A stretch of 64,000 nt of DNA from assembly GCF_020907985.1 (NCBI RefSeq), contig NZ_JAJJPA010000013.1, positions 1 through 64,000 of the forward strand, written 5' to 3'. Origin of the DNA: Kitasatospora humi (GTDB lineage: Bacteria > Actinomycetota > Actinomycetes > Streptomycetales > Streptomycetaceae). The notes beneath the pieces are model-generated. The model made no database searches. It was not told the DNA's origin and saw only the letters and a list, made by a program, of their open reading frames with translations. This document shows positions 43,050 to 51,566 of this stretch, in pieces; the stretch's first letter is position 1; every line of letters begins with the position of its first letter. A program made the translations under genes and the position numbers.

Positions 43050-43406
43050 ATGACGGCGCAGACCAGAGAAGATCCGGTGGCCGCGAGCCACCGCACCCCG
43101 CCGGTCCACACCCACCCGGCCGACGTGACCCTGGAGGCCGCGCTGATCGCCCTCGCGGACCCGGTGCGCCAGAGCCTGGTGCGGGAGTTGGCGGGCGCCG
43201 CCGACTGGGAGCGCAGCTGCGGCAGCTTCGACGTGCCGGTCACCAAGGCGACCCTCAGCCGCCACTTCGCGGTGCTGCGCGAGGCCGGCCTCCTCGAACA
43301 GCGCGATGCCGGCGCCAAGCGCCTCAATCGGCTGCGCAGGGCCGAGTTCGACGAGCGGTTCCCGGGGCTCATCGACCTGGTGCTCCGTCACGGGCGAGCC
43401 GCCTAG
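43050..43406 (+). CDS. ArsR-like winged-helix regulator
   Basis: A 118-residue protein. ALADPVRQSLVRELAG and VTKATLSRHFAVLREAGLLEQRDAGAKRLNRLR form an ArsR/DUF5937-type winged helix with a recognition helix and wing. No cysteine metal site of the classical ArsR type is seen, so it probably senses a small molecule. ATG 43050 follows GGAG by nine bases; ATG 43035 is an alternative. It is divergent from the DHA2 transporter and should regulate it. Confidence 0.85.
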   Translation: MTAQTREDPVAASHRTPPVHTHPADVTLEAALIALADPVRQSLVRELAGAADWERSCGSFDVPVTKATLSRHFAVLREAGLLEQRDAGAKRLNRLRRAEFDERFPGLIDLVLRHGRAA

Positions 43407-43447
43407 CGGTCCTGGCGCTGCGGCGGCGGTAGTCGTCGCGTCCTTCG

Positions 43448-43486
43448 AGGTGTAATGTCCAATCTGCGATTAGATCTATTACATCT
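43448..43486 (+). promoter_or_regulatory. Inverted repeat before the GNAT gene
   Basis: AGGTGTAAT (43448-43456) and ATTACATCT (43478-43486) are inverted copies with one mismatch, 21 bases apart. They end 12 bases before the ATG. The AT-rich interior (AATCTGCGATTAGATC) probably holds the promoter. Confidence 0.5.
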
Positions 43487-43497
43487 GGGGGTGGGCC

Positions 43498-44178
43498 ATG
43501 TCGGCCGACACGAGTACCGGCGAGCTCGTGCGGGGCTGGATCGACGGCTGGATCGTCTCGCGCGGCGCCGCGGACCCGGTCGATGAGCCGTGGGGCTGGA
43601 CGATCGACGTCGGACAGGCCCGGCACGTCTGGCGGCACGTGATGCCCGAGCCGACCGAGGCCGCGGTCCGCAAGGTCGCCGCCGGCACGAGCGTGCCCTG
43701 GACCTGGCTGAAACTGTTCGCCGAGGACGAGGAGGTCCGGCCGTGGGTCGGGCCGGGGTGGCGGTTCGACCGGCCCGGATTCCTGATGACCTGCTCGCTG
43801 GCGGCCGAGCGACCTGCGGTGCCGACCGGGTTCACGGTGACCACGTGGACCCGCGGCGACGTCATCCGGGTACTGGTCCGCACGGCCGACGGGCGGTTCG
43901 CGGCCCGCGGACAGATCGCCCGGGGCTCGGGCACCGGGATCGGGGCCGGCGCGATCGCGGACCAGATCGAGACCGCGCCCGAGTACCGGCGCAGGGGCCT
44001 GGGCAGTCTGGTGATGCGAACGCTGCAGAACGCGGCCTACGAGGCCGGCGCCCGAACCGGCCTGCTCGTCGGCACGCCGGAGGGGCGTGCGCTCTACACC
44101 TCGCTGGGCTGGACCACCCGGTCGCCGATGGCGAGCCTCTGGTACGAGCCGGAGGCCGGCTCCCAGGCGGCGGGCTGA
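43498..44178 (+). CDS. GNAT family N-acetyltransferase
   Basis: A 226-residue protein whose C-terminal half is a GNAT domain. IETAPEYRRRGLGSLVMRTL is the acetyl-CoA pyrophosphate-binding motif A, and ALYTSLGW is the last conserved strand. The N-terminal 100 residues are tryptophan-rich and specific to a streptomycete subgroup. It should transfer an acetyl group to an amine; the acceptor is unknown. It is a single gene ended by a strong hairpin shared with the convergent terpene synthase. Confidence 0.82.
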   Translation: MSADTSTGELVRGWIDGWIVSRGAADPVDEPWGWTIDVGQARHVWRHVMPEPTEAAVRKVAAGTSVPWTWLKLFAEDEEVRPWVGPGWRFDRPGFLMTCSLAAERPAVPTGFTVTTWTRGDVIRVLVRTADGRFAARGQIARGSGTGIGAGAIADQIETAPEYRRRGLGSLVMRTLQNAAYEAGARTGLLVGTPEGRALYTSLGWTTRSPMASLWYEPEAGSQAAG

Positions 44179-44186
44179 CCGGGCCG

Positions 44187-44219
44187 GCCGGGGCCCCCGG
44201 CGCGACCGAGGGCCCCGGC
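44187..44219. terminator. Bidirectional terminator between GNAT and terpene synthase
   Basis: GCCGGGGCCC (44187-44196) pairs perfectly with GGGCCCCGGC (44210-44219) around a 13-base loop. It sits between two convergent stop codons. Confidence 0.8.
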
Positions 44220-44236
44220 GGTCAGTCCCGGACGCA

Positions 44237-45304
44237 TCACTGTGCGGGCAGGAACCCCGGGAGGGTGTAGCGGCGGGTGTTGGTGGCGTGCCACCAGTGG
44301 TTGCCGTCGAGCCAGTCGGCGATGCCCCTGAGGTAGCGGGCCGTCAGCGGACCGGGCAGCTCGGCGGTGCAGGCCGCGGCCTCCTCCTCGAAGCGGTGCA
44401 TCACGTCGTTGTGGATGGTGACGGCCTTGCCGTACGCCTCGTCCGGTGGCAGGCCCTCCTGGACCTGGACCACGGTGGGCAGGTTGACGTGCGGACGCGG
44501 CGAGCGCAGCTCCTTGGTGTACGAGTACAGGTCGTTGATCAGGGTGGTCGCCAACGAGGCAAGTGCGATGACCTGTTGGACCTTGGGGTGGTCGTGGAGG
44601 TCGGCCGGGAAGAGGTAGCCGTCGATGGCGTCCACGATGCTCAGGCAGGGGCGGAAGCTGTTGTACTGACGGGCCATCAGGTACTCGGGGATCCCCGGCA
44701 CCACGCCGTCGATCGACCAGGCGGCCTCGGCGAGGTAGCCGAGGTGCAGCCGGGCCAGGTCGTGGACCTCCCGGTCCCGGACCTGGTCGCTGGTCAGGCG
44801 GTTGAAGAACTCCATCGACGCCCGGTAGGCGCGGCACGGCGCCTCGCTGTCCAACTTCTGCTGCCACTGCTGCTCGTAGGGGGCGACGGAGTGGGGCCGC
44901 TCCAGCGAGGAGTGCGCCATCAGCAGCCGGGCGCCGAGGCCGTGCGGCGAGCCGCCGTGGTCCTCGCAGTAGCAGTCGTCGACGGCGTTCTCGGCCACCA
45001 GCAGCTGGGCCGCCGCCTCCAGGTGGTCCAGGCCGGCCGCCTCGGGGTAGGTGAGGCAGACGTAGCGGCCGGTGCCGAAGGCGTCGAACTGCTCCTCCCA
45101 CTCCGGCGGGAAGAGGTCGATCTCCTCCACGGCCCAGCGCTTGATCCGGCGGTCGACCTCGGCGACCACCGCGGGCTCCGGTTCCTTCACGGGGTGCCAG
45201 TACAGTCCCGGGATCGGGCGGACGGGTTGTTCGCCCGGCTGGCGACGGGCCCGCAGCGAGCTGGTGCCCAGTCCGGTCGGGCCGGGCGAGAAGGTCACGT
45301 TCAT
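44237..45304 (-). CDS. Class I terpene cyclase, 2-methylisoborneol-synthase-like
   Basis: A 355-residue class I terpene synthase. The DDCYCEDHGGSPHGLG segment near residue 109 is the distinctive acidic motif of 2-methylisoborneol (or 2-methylenebornane) synthases. NDLYSYTKE near residue 255 is the NSE/Mg2+ triad. The C-terminal RY motif (NTRRYTLPGF) is also present. Known 2-MIB synthases carry an extra proline-rich N-terminal region of about 100 residues, absent here. Neither the GPP 2-methyltransferase nor the encapsulin-like cyclic-nucleotide-binding protein that usually accompany it is seen. It may therefore use GPP directly or a methylated GPP made elsewhere. Confidence 0.83.
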   Translation of the reverse strand: MNVTFSPGPTGLGTSSLRARRQPGEQPVRPIPGLYWHPVKEPEPAVVAEVDRRIKRWAVEEIDLFPPEWEEQFDAFGTGRYVCLTYPEAAGLDHLEAAAQLLVAENAVDDCYCEDHGGSPHGLGARLLMAHSSLERPHSVAPYEQQWQQKLDSEAPCRAYRASMEFFNRLTSDQVRDREVHDLARLHLGYLAEAAWSIDGVVPGIPEYLMARQYNSFRPCLSIVDAIDGYLFPADLHDHPKVQQVIALASLATTLINDLYSYTKELRSPRPHVNLPTVVQVQEGLPPDEAYGKAVTIHNDVMHRFEEEAAACTAELPGPLTARYLRGIADWLDGNHWWHATNTRRYTLPGFLPAQ

Positions 45305-45653
45305 GTGCTCCGTCCACCTCGATCACAGTTGGTTCGTCAGTCGGCCGTGCGTGTGCGTTCACCGGCCCAGCCAGGACATCACGGTGCGGGGAGCGGTGGG
45401 TGCGGGCCCGGGGACCCGGGTGCGGCCGTTGGTGCGCAATGCGGCGCGCGCTTCCGGAGTGCGCCCCCGTGATCAGCTGAGGCGCCCTCCGGGTGGGGTG
45501 GGCTGATGGTATGCCTCGAGACTGCCATCTGATATGTCACGTGCTATTGATGCGGTGAGGGCTGCGTGAGACGGTGCGTTTCACGCCTCTGTGCTCACCT
45601 TCGAGCTCCGTTCCGAGGCGCGCATCCACCAGGTCCCCCACCAAGGAGTGACG
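45305..45653. other. Intergenic region between terpene cyclase and collagenase
   Basis: No coding sequence is supported in these 349 bases between two divergent genes. An AT-richer patch at about 45530-45552 (CTGATATGTCACGTGCTATTG) is the likeliest promoter area for the collagenase. AAGGAG at 45643 is its ribosome binding site. Nothing else was recognised. Confidence 0.5.
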
Positions 45654-47933
45654 ATGCGTCCGCTCTTCAGGCTGCCCCGAGGGTTGGCCGTGCTCGCCGC
45701 GGCGAGCACGGCCCTCGTGGGCGCACTGGCCGTGCCGAGCTCCGCTGCCCCCACGCAGCAGGCTCCGCAGGCCGCCCCGCAAACGAGTCACGCCGGTCTG
45801 CTCCCGCCCACCGGCGTCACCAAGCTCGGCACCTCCGACCAGGACGCCGTCCAGCACCAGCGGCTCGCCCCGGCCCAACTCCCGCCGCGCAGCCCCCAGT
45901 CGGGCCCCAAGACCGCCTTGCAACCGAGGGCCCGCACCAGCACGGCGGCAGCCTCCTGCACGCCCGCCGACTTCAGCAGCCGCACCGGCTCCGCACTGGC
46001 GGCATACGTCCAGGCGGCCACCTCCGACTGCATCAGCTCGCTGTTCCAGCTCACCGGTTCGAACGCCTCCGGAGTGTTCCGCGAGAGCCAGATGCTGTCC
46101 GTCGCCAGTGCCTTCCAGGCCCAGGCCGCCGCGTACACCGGTGACGACTCCACCGGCATCTGGCAGCTGGGATACTTCCTCCAGGCCGGCTACTACGTGC
46201 AGTACTACGACTCCGCCGACGTCGGCAGCTACGACGCCACCCTCACCAGCGCGGTGCAGAGCGGCCTCGACGCCTTCGTCGCCAGCCCCCACCTGGGCGA
46301 CGTCAGCGACGCCAACGGCCAGGTCGCGGGCGAGGCCATGGTCCTCATCGACAGCGCCAACCTGCAGGGCCGCTACCTCAGCACCTACAAGCAGGTGCTG
46401 AACGCCTACAACCCCGCGACCTACAACTCGTCCTGGTACATGGTGAACTTCGTCAACGAGGTCTTCACCCCGCTCTACCGCGGCCACCAGAACCCGGACT
46501 TCGTCACCGCCGTCACCAGCGACCCGAGCATCATCAGCACGCTCGACGGCTTCGCCCTCAACCACAAGGACCTGCTGGGCACCGGCAACTCGTTCCTCGA
46601 CTCCAACGCCGGCCTGGAGACCGCCCGCTTCATCGAGCACCCGGCCCTGCAAGCCACCGTGCGGCCGCTGATCAAGGGACTGCTCGACGGCTCGTCGATC
46701 ACCGGTCCGACCGCCCCGCTCTGGGTCGGCGTGGCCGGCATGGCGAGCTACTACGACTCGTCCAACTGCTCGTACTACGGCGTCTGCAACCTGCCGCAGC
46801 AGCTGAAGGCCGCGGCCCTGCCCATCAGTCACACCTGCGACGCCACCCACAGCATCCTGGCGCAGAGCCTCACCGCCGCCGACCTGTCCGCCGTCTGCAG
46901 CAGCCTGGAGAACCAGGACTCGTTCTTCCACAACCTGGTCAAGGACAACGGCCCGATCCCCGGCCAGTACGAGAACTCGCTGCAGATGGTGGTCTTCGCC
47001 AGCCCGCAGGACTACCAGACCTACGCCGGCGGGATCTACGGGGTGAGCACCAACAACGGCGGCATCACCCTGGTCGGTGACCCGACCAACCCCGGCAACC
47101 AGCCGATCTCCCTCACCTACCAGAACGGCGACGACGGCTTCACCGCGGGCGTCTGGAACCTCAACCACGAGTACACCCACGCCCTGGACGGCCGCTACGA
47201 CATGAAGGGCAACTTCACCCAGCAGACCGTCGTGCCGGACGTCTGGTGGATCGAAGGCGTGGCCGAGTACGTCTCGTACACCTACCGGAACGTGACCGAC
47301 ACCGGTGCGGTGGCCGAGGCCCCCAAGCACACCTACGCGCTCAGCACGCTGTTCCAGAACACCTACAGCAACAGCGACCAGACCCGCACCTACCCGTGGG
47401 GCTACCTGGCCGTGCGCTACATGGTCGAGCGGCACCCGGACGTCATCGCCAACATGCTGAGCCACTTCCGCACCGGCGACTACACCGGCGGCTACGCGGT
47501 CTACAACTCCATCGGCACCGCGTACGACGCCGACTTCAACTCCTGGCTGGACGCCTGCGCCGCCGGCGCCTGTACGGCCGGCACCGGCACCATTCCCGGC
47601 ACCACGGCCTGCACGGCGGCCGACACCCGGGTGCTGGACCAGAACTGCTACCGCACCGGCCAGTCGGCCACCGCCGGCAACCTGGACTACTACTACATCT
47701 ACCTGCCGGCCGGGACCACCACGCTCAAAATCACCGCGGGCGGCGGCAACGGCACCGCGTACCTGCTCTACAACCCCAACACCTGGGCCACGCCCAGCGC
47801 TTACACCAACGGGTCGTTCAACAGCGGCACCAGCCAGAGCCTGACCGTCACCAACGCCACGGCGGGCTACCGCTACATCAGCCTCTACGCCCAGACCGAC
47901 TTCAGCGGGGTCACCATCACCACGCAGTACTGA
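45654..47933 (+). CDS. Secreted microbial collagenase (peptidase M9)
   Basis: A 759-residue secreted zinc protease. A signal peptide covers about residues 1-32 (ending SSAA). The M9 N-terminal activator domain follows. WNLNHEYTHALDG near residue 505 gives the HExxH zinc motif, and WWIEGVAEYVSY near residue 532 provides the third glutamate ligand. The last 110 residues (GTGTIPGTTACTAADTRVLD onward) form a PPC-type domain that binds substrate or is trimmed after export. It degrades collagen or gelatin outside the cell. AAGGAG supports the ATG at 45654. A hairpin terminator follows. Confidence 0.92.
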   Translation: MRPLFRLPRGLAVLAAASTALVGALAVPSSAAPTQQAPQAAPQTSHAGLLPPTGVTKLGTSDQDAVQHQRLAPAQLPPRSPQSGPKTALQPRARTSTAAASCTPADFSSRTGSALAAYVQAATSDCISSLFQLTGSNASGVFRESQMLSVASAFQAQAAAYTGDDSTGIWQLGYFLQAGYYVQYYDSADVGSYDATLTSAVQSGLDAFVASPHLGDVSDANGQVAGEAMVLIDSANLQGRYLSTYKQVLNAYNPATYNSSWYMVNFVNEVFTPLYRGHQNPDFVTAVTSDPSIISTLDGFALNHKDLLGTGNSFLDSNAGLETARFIEHPALQATVRPLIKGLLDGSSITGPTAPLWVGVAGMASYYDSSNCSYYGVCNLPQQLKAAALPISHTCDATHSILAQSLTAADLSAVCSSLENQDSFFHNLVKDNGPIPGQYENSLQMVVFASPQDYQTYAGGIYGVSTNNGGITLVGDPTNPGNQPISLTYQNGDDGFTAGVWNLNHEYTHALDGRYDMKGNFTQQTVVPDVWWIEGVAEYVSYTYRNVTDTGAVAEAPKHTYALSTLFQNTYSNSDQTRTYPWGYLAVRYMVERHPDVIANMLSHFRTGDYTGGYAVYNSIGTAYDADFNSWLDACAAGACTAGTGTIPGTTACTAADTRVLDQNCYRTGQSATAGNLDYYYIYLPAGTTTLKITAGGGNGTAYLLYNPNTWATPSAYTNGSFNSGTSQSLTVTNATAGYRYISLYAQTDFSGVTITTQY

Positions 47934-47965
47934 CCCGTTCGCTCGTCGCACGAGCCGGGTGGCAC

Positions 47966-47993
47966 GAGCCGGGTGGCCCGCACCGCCCGGCTC
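47966..47993 (+). terminator. Terminator after the collagenase gene
   Basis: GAGCCGGG (47966-47973) pairs with CCCGGCTC (47986-47993), extended inward by GG/CC after one mismatch. The left arm is duplicated: CACGAGCCGGGTGG occurs twice in tandem from 47949. Confidence 0.75.
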
Positions 47994-48043
47994 ATGCGTT
48001 CGGCCACCTCGGGTCGCGCCGGGCGGACACCGCTCCGGCCGGC

Positions 48044-48481
48044 TCAGCAGGTGCACTCGGCCCAGACCGTCTTGCCGGGCGCTGCGCGGCGCGGCACCGT
48101 GCCCCAGCGCTCGGCCAGCGCGGCCACGAGGAGGAGACCGCGACCCGACTCGGCGTCGGGATGCGGCTCCTGCGCGGTCGACGGAGGCCGGCGCTCGGTG
48201 CGGGTGTCGCTCACCTCCACCCGGCCCGTCGCCCGGGTCAGCGTCAGGCGCACCTTGAACTCCCGCTCCGGCACGTGCCCGTGGCGCACGGCGTTGGCGG
48301 CGAGCTCGGCGGTGATCAGGGTCAACTTCTCGTTGAGCGGCGAGTCACAGCCGTGGCCCCAGCTCTCCAGGTAGTGCGAGACCAGCCGCCGGGCCAGTCG
48401 GGCACCGCGCGGCGTGGAGCTGAACTGCATGGCGAACTCCCGTTCGGGAGCGGCGTGGAGGGAGGTTCCGAGGGATTCCAT
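48044..48481 (-). CDS. ATP-binding protein, RsbW-like anti-sigma kinase family (HATPase_c)
   Basis: A 145-residue single-domain GHKL ATPase. FSSTPRGARLARRLVSHYL is the streptomycete start signature. ITAELAANAVRHG holds the N-box asparagine and GRGLLLVAALAERWG the G-box. Such proteins act as serine kinases or anti-sigma factors in SigB-like partner switches, though most paralogues lack a known partner. The start could also be the inner ATG at 48430, which has a better GGGAG. It is divergent from the HTH/XRE/DUF397 set, a frequent neighbour arrangement in streptomycetes. Confidence 0.83.
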   Translation of the reverse strand: MESLGTSLHAAPEREFAMQFSSTPRGARLARRLVSHYLESWGHGCDSPLNEKLTLITAELAANAVRHGHVPEREFKVRLTLTRATGRVEVSDTRTERRPPSTAQEPHPDAESGRGLLLVAALAERWGTVPRRAAPGKTVWAECTC

Positions 48482-48698
48482 GCGGAGCAGCTTGGCGTCC
48501 CGGTGAGGCTCTGACCAGCAGCGACGCCCGTACCTCGGGGGGCTGTACGTCACCGCGGGGCTGGCGTACGCGAGTGCCCTGTCCGCCCGTTCGAAGGCAC
48601 CGGCCCGTCACCCCGTGCTACCGTGCGGCTACGTATCAGAGTTGACCCCGGCGGTGCTACCAACACCCCGGGGTCCGGCACGGGAGAACGACCTCCTC

Positions 48699-49601
48699 AT
48701 GCACGTTCACTTTATCGCGCCCGACCGCTATGTCCGGGCGTCACACGACATCATCCGCCACCCGCGCCTGCGGGCCACCGCGAAGACCCTGCTGCTGTGG
48801 GCCCTCTCGCTCCCGCCCGGCAGCCGCGACACCATCCTCACCATCGGCAAGCGCATGCCCGAGGGGCGCACGGCCGTGTCCCGGGCCCGCGCCCAGCTGA
48901 TCGAGGAGGGCTACCTCCACGTCCGGCGCGTACAGGATCCCCTTGAGGGCACCTGGAGCACCCGAGTCCTCGTCAGCAGCGTGCCGTTGAGGGACCATCA
49001 GGAAGTCGAAGCCGCTTGGCGCAGCGTCGGCCAGAACCCGGCACTCGGTGAACGGGTGAGTCGGGACGTCGGTACTTCCCCCCTGGTTTTGAAGAGCGAG
49101 GAGAAGACCTCCCCACCCATCGAGGCGACGGACCCTCCCGACGACGAGCGCAGGGCCGCCGCAGCCAAGCTCCTGACGCGGTTGACGTCAACGCAAAGAC
49201 AGCTGCACCTCGGCGTGGTGGAAGCCCTGGAGCTGGCCCCTCTGGTGGCCGAGTGGCTCGCCCGGGATCCCGACGAGCGGCGCCTGCGCGTGGCGCTGCT
49301 CTCGGACCTGCCGCCGGGGATCGCGTCGCCGCTGGGCCTGCTGCGCTCGCGGTTGCGGCGCAAGATGCCGGCGGAGCGCGAGACGGCGGAGTGCGGGACG
49401 GCGGTGCCTGCGGCGCCTGCGGTGGCGATGGGGGAGTGCGCCCAGTGCGCCGATCCGGTGCCGGAGGCAGGCACGATCTGCCGCCGCTGCGCGGGAGTTG
49501 AGGCGGCGGTGCCCGCTGTCCTGGATCCGGCCGCCGTCGAACGCAACCGTCGCGGTGCGGCGTTGGCGCGCAGCCTGCTTCGGGGCGCGGTAGCGGCGTA
49601 G
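48699..49601 (+). CDS. Helix-turn-helix domain protein (replication/regulator-like)
   Basis: A 300-residue protein. The N-terminal VHFIAPDRYVRASHDIIRHP and RATAKTLLLWALSLPPGSRDT form a winged-helix domain, followed by EGRTAVSRARAQLIEEGYLHVRR. The C-terminal part contains a zinc-ribbon-like CAQCADPVPEAGTICRRC. It belongs to a streptomycete group often next to XRE/DUF397 pairs and anti-sigma-like ATPases. Its exact function is unknown; DNA binding is likely. The stop is 101 bases before the XRE gene. Confidence 0.75.
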   Translation: MHVHFIAPDRYVRASHDIIRHPRLRATAKTLLLWALSLPPGSRDTILTIGKRMPEGRTAVSRARAQLIEEGYLHVRRVQDPLEGTWSTRVLVSSVPLRDHQEVEAAWRSVGQNPALGERVSRDVGTSPLVLKSEEKTSPPIEATDPPDDERRAAAAKLLTRLTSTQRQLHLGVVEALELAPLVAEWLARDPDERRLRVALLSDLPPGIASPLGLLRSRLRRKMPAERETAECGTAVPAAPAVAMGECAQCADPVPEAGTICRRCAGVEAAVPAVLDPAAVERNRRGAALARSLLRGAVAA

Positions 49602-49702
49602 TCCGTTCGAGGGATTTCGCCGGTTTTCGGCCATGCGCTGCCATGGCTGTCCGTATCGTTCTGGTAGCCGATCGTGTGCATGCGTGGCGAAGGGTGGCCG
49701 AC

Positions 49703-50515
49703 ATGGCAGACCAGGACGAGGGCGCGGGCCTCCTGCGGGCCTTCGGCCGCCAGCTGAAACTCCTGCGCGAGCGCGCCGGGTTGAGCCGGGCCGAGCTGGG
49801 GGCCAAGGTGGGGTACAGCGAGGATCTGATCGCGTCCGTGGAGCAGGGCCGCCGCATCCCGAAGCCCGAGCTGATCGACAAGGCGGACGAGGTGCTCAAC
49901 GCGGGCGGGCTGCTGATCGCGATGAAGGAGGAGGTCGCCCGGGCAAGGTACCCCGCATTCTTCCGCGACGCGGCGCGCCTGGAGGCGGAAGCAGTTGAGC
50001 TGCACGTATATGCGACCCAGGCCATGCCCGGCTTGCTGCAGTCTGAGGACTACGCGCGGGCGGTGTTCGGGATGTGGCGACCGCTCTTGAACGAAGACAC
50101 CATCGCTCGCCGAGTAGCCGCCCGGCTGGCGCGTCAGGACATCTTCTCGCGCACGCCGCTCCCCACCATCAGCTTCGTCGTCGAGGAGGCGGCACTACGC
50201 CGTCCCCTCGGTGGTTATGCCGTTCTGCGCGGGGAGTTGGAGCAAACGCTGCTGTACGGCCAGCGGCGCAACGTTGAGATCCAGGTAATGCCGACGGACC
50301 GTCAGGAACATCCGGGCCTCGGCGGACCTTTCACCTTGATCGAGACAAGAGAAGGGCGCAGGATGGCCTACGTGGAGGTGCAGCAGGACAGTCGCCTGCA
50401 CACGGAGCGGAAGGCAGTCCGGGATCTCGAAGAGCAATACGGGATTCTCCGGGCGCAGGCACTGTCTCCGCGTGAATCGTTGGCCTTCGTTGAGAAGCTG
50501 CTGGGGGAGACATGA
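49703..50515 (+). CDS. XRE family regulator with DUF5753 domain
   Basis: A 270-residue protein. Residues about 10-65 form an XRE helix-turn-helix (LKLLRERAGLSRAELGAKVG, SEDLIASVEQGRRIPKPELI). The rest is DUF5753 (MPGLLQSEDYARAVF, RQDIFSR, TFILIE-like segments). Regulators of this class pair with a downstream DUF397 gene and influence antibiotic production or development in streptomycetes. The stop overlaps the DUF397 start by four bases (ATGA), so the two are co-translated and probably form a complex. Confidence 0.9.
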   Translation: MADQDEGAGLLRAFGRQLKLLRERAGLSRAELGAKVGYSEDLIASVEQGRRIPKPELIDKADEVLNAGGLLIAMKEEVARARYPAFFRDAARLEAEAVELHVYATQAMPGLLQSEDYARAVFGMWRPLLNEDTIARRVAARLARQDIFSRTPLPTISFVVEEAALRRPLGGYAVLRGELEQTLLYGQRRNVEIQVMPTDRQEHPGLGGPFTLIETREGRRMAYVEVQQDSRLHTERKAVRDLEEQYGILRAQALSPRESLAFVEKLLGET

Positions 50516-50733
50516 GCATCGACGAGTTCGGGTGGGCCTCGCCTGAGATGACTTGGTCCAAGAGCAGCTACAGCAGTGGCGCAGGCGGCGAGTGCGTTGA
50601 GGTGGCGACCAGCAATGCGACCGTCCACATCCGCGACTCCAAGGACCCCGTCGGCCCTCGCCTGACGGTCGACCCCGCCGCCTGGGCATCGTTCGTCCGC
50701 CTTGCCGCCAATCAGGCCTCCCCCTTGGCGTGA
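50512..50733 (+). CDS. DUF397 protein
   Basis: A 73-residue DUF397 protein. WSKSSYSSGAGGECVEVA is the family signature, and VHIRDSKDPVGP the second block. It overlaps the XRE regulator stop by four bases and is its expected partner. DUF397 proteins appear to modulate the matching XRE regulator. Confidence 0.93.
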   Translation: MSIDEFGWASPEMTWSKSSYSSGAGGECVEVATSNATVHIRDSKDPVGPRLTVDPAAWASFVRLAANQASPLA

Positions 50734-50859
50734 CCCGGTGTTCGGCGCACCTGGAGGCGAAGGCTTGACAGCGCCGAAGGCCGCGCCGACCGGGGAGGTC
50801 GTGCGCGGCGATCGCCGAGAGAGCCAGGAGACTCGAGGAGCTGAGGCGTTGGTTACTCC

Positions 50860-51036
50860 GCGCCGAGGGACATCGGTTTGCCGGAGCCGGGTACGAGGCC
50901 GGCGGTCGCGGAGCACGCCTACCAGCACACGATCAAGCTCCCGGTCTGGCATCGTGAACAGGATCTCGCGCTGGCCGAGCAGTACATCCGCGCGGCGACC
51001 AAGGTGAGTGACCACCACAAGGAGCTCCTGGCATGA
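50860..51036 (+). pseudogene. C-terminal stub of a DegT/StrS-type sugar aminotransferase
   Basis: The frame ending TGA 51034-51036 reads AYQHTIKLPVWHREQDLALA and EQYIRAATKVSDHHKEL. This matches the conserved C-terminus of DegT/DnrJ/StrS aminotransferases (LPVWHR..DL.L..QYI.A..KV). The PLP-binding lysine and the other 300 or so residues are gone. Its stop still overlaps the NUDIX start as ATGA, showing that the two were once an operon. About 130 bases of unassigned sequence separate it from DUF397. Confidence 0.65.
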
Positions 51037-51467
51037 CCGTTACCTCTCCTGACTTCCTGGCCAGCCTGGTCAGTGACGCCGAAGCCGACGGTGTCACCGG
51101 CTTCGTGGCCGCCGCCGTCGTCACCGATGCCGATCGCATCCTGCTGGTGCGGCGCAAGCCGGACGACTTCATGGGCGGGATGTGGGAGATCCCCTCCGGC
51201 AAGGTCGAGGACGGGGAGAGCATCCTGGAGGCCCTCCACCGCGAGACCGCCGAGGAGACCGGCCTGATCATCGAGAAGGTGAACGGCTACGTCGGCCATT
51301 TCGACTACCCCAACAGCCGCGGCGGTACCACCCGGCAGTTCAACTTCACCGTCGCGGTCGAGAAGACCGAACCGGTCGTCCTCACCGAACACGACGCCCA
51401 CCAGTGGGCGCATCCCACCGACCTGCCCCCGGTCAGCGACGCGGTCCGCGACCTGATCGGACACTGA
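51033..51467 (+). CDS. NUDIX hydrolase
   Basis: A 144-residue NUDIX protein with the full box G-x5-E-x7-REUXEExGU, read as GKVEDGESILEALHRETAEE. RILLVRRKPDDFMGGMWEIP precedes it. It hydrolyses a nucleoside diphosphate derivative, possibly a nucleotide sugar or oxidised nucleotide. The ATG overlaps the stop of the aminotransferase stub, which hints at an original nucleotide-sugar role. The current promoter is not clear. Confidence 0.88.
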   Translation: MTVTSPDFLASLVSDAEADGVTGFVAAAVVTDADRILLVRRKPDDFMGGMWEIPSGKVEDGESILEALHRETAEETGLIIEKVNGYVGHFDYPNSRGGTTRQFNFTVAVEKTEPVVLTEHDAHQWAHPTDLPPVSDAVRDLIGH

Positions 51468-51566
51468 CCGCCTGATCCAACCGGTACGGCCTCGCCATGT
51501 CGCAGCCATCGACAACGGGGCCGTACGGCGCTCATCGCTTCAAACAGGTCGACCCGCCAGGGACGC

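Noticed and set aside
45537..48056. An 839-codon minus-strand frame opposite the collagenase
   Set aside because: It is an antisense shadow in high-GC DNA. The plus strand has signal peptide, HExxH and RBS, and the shadow has none.
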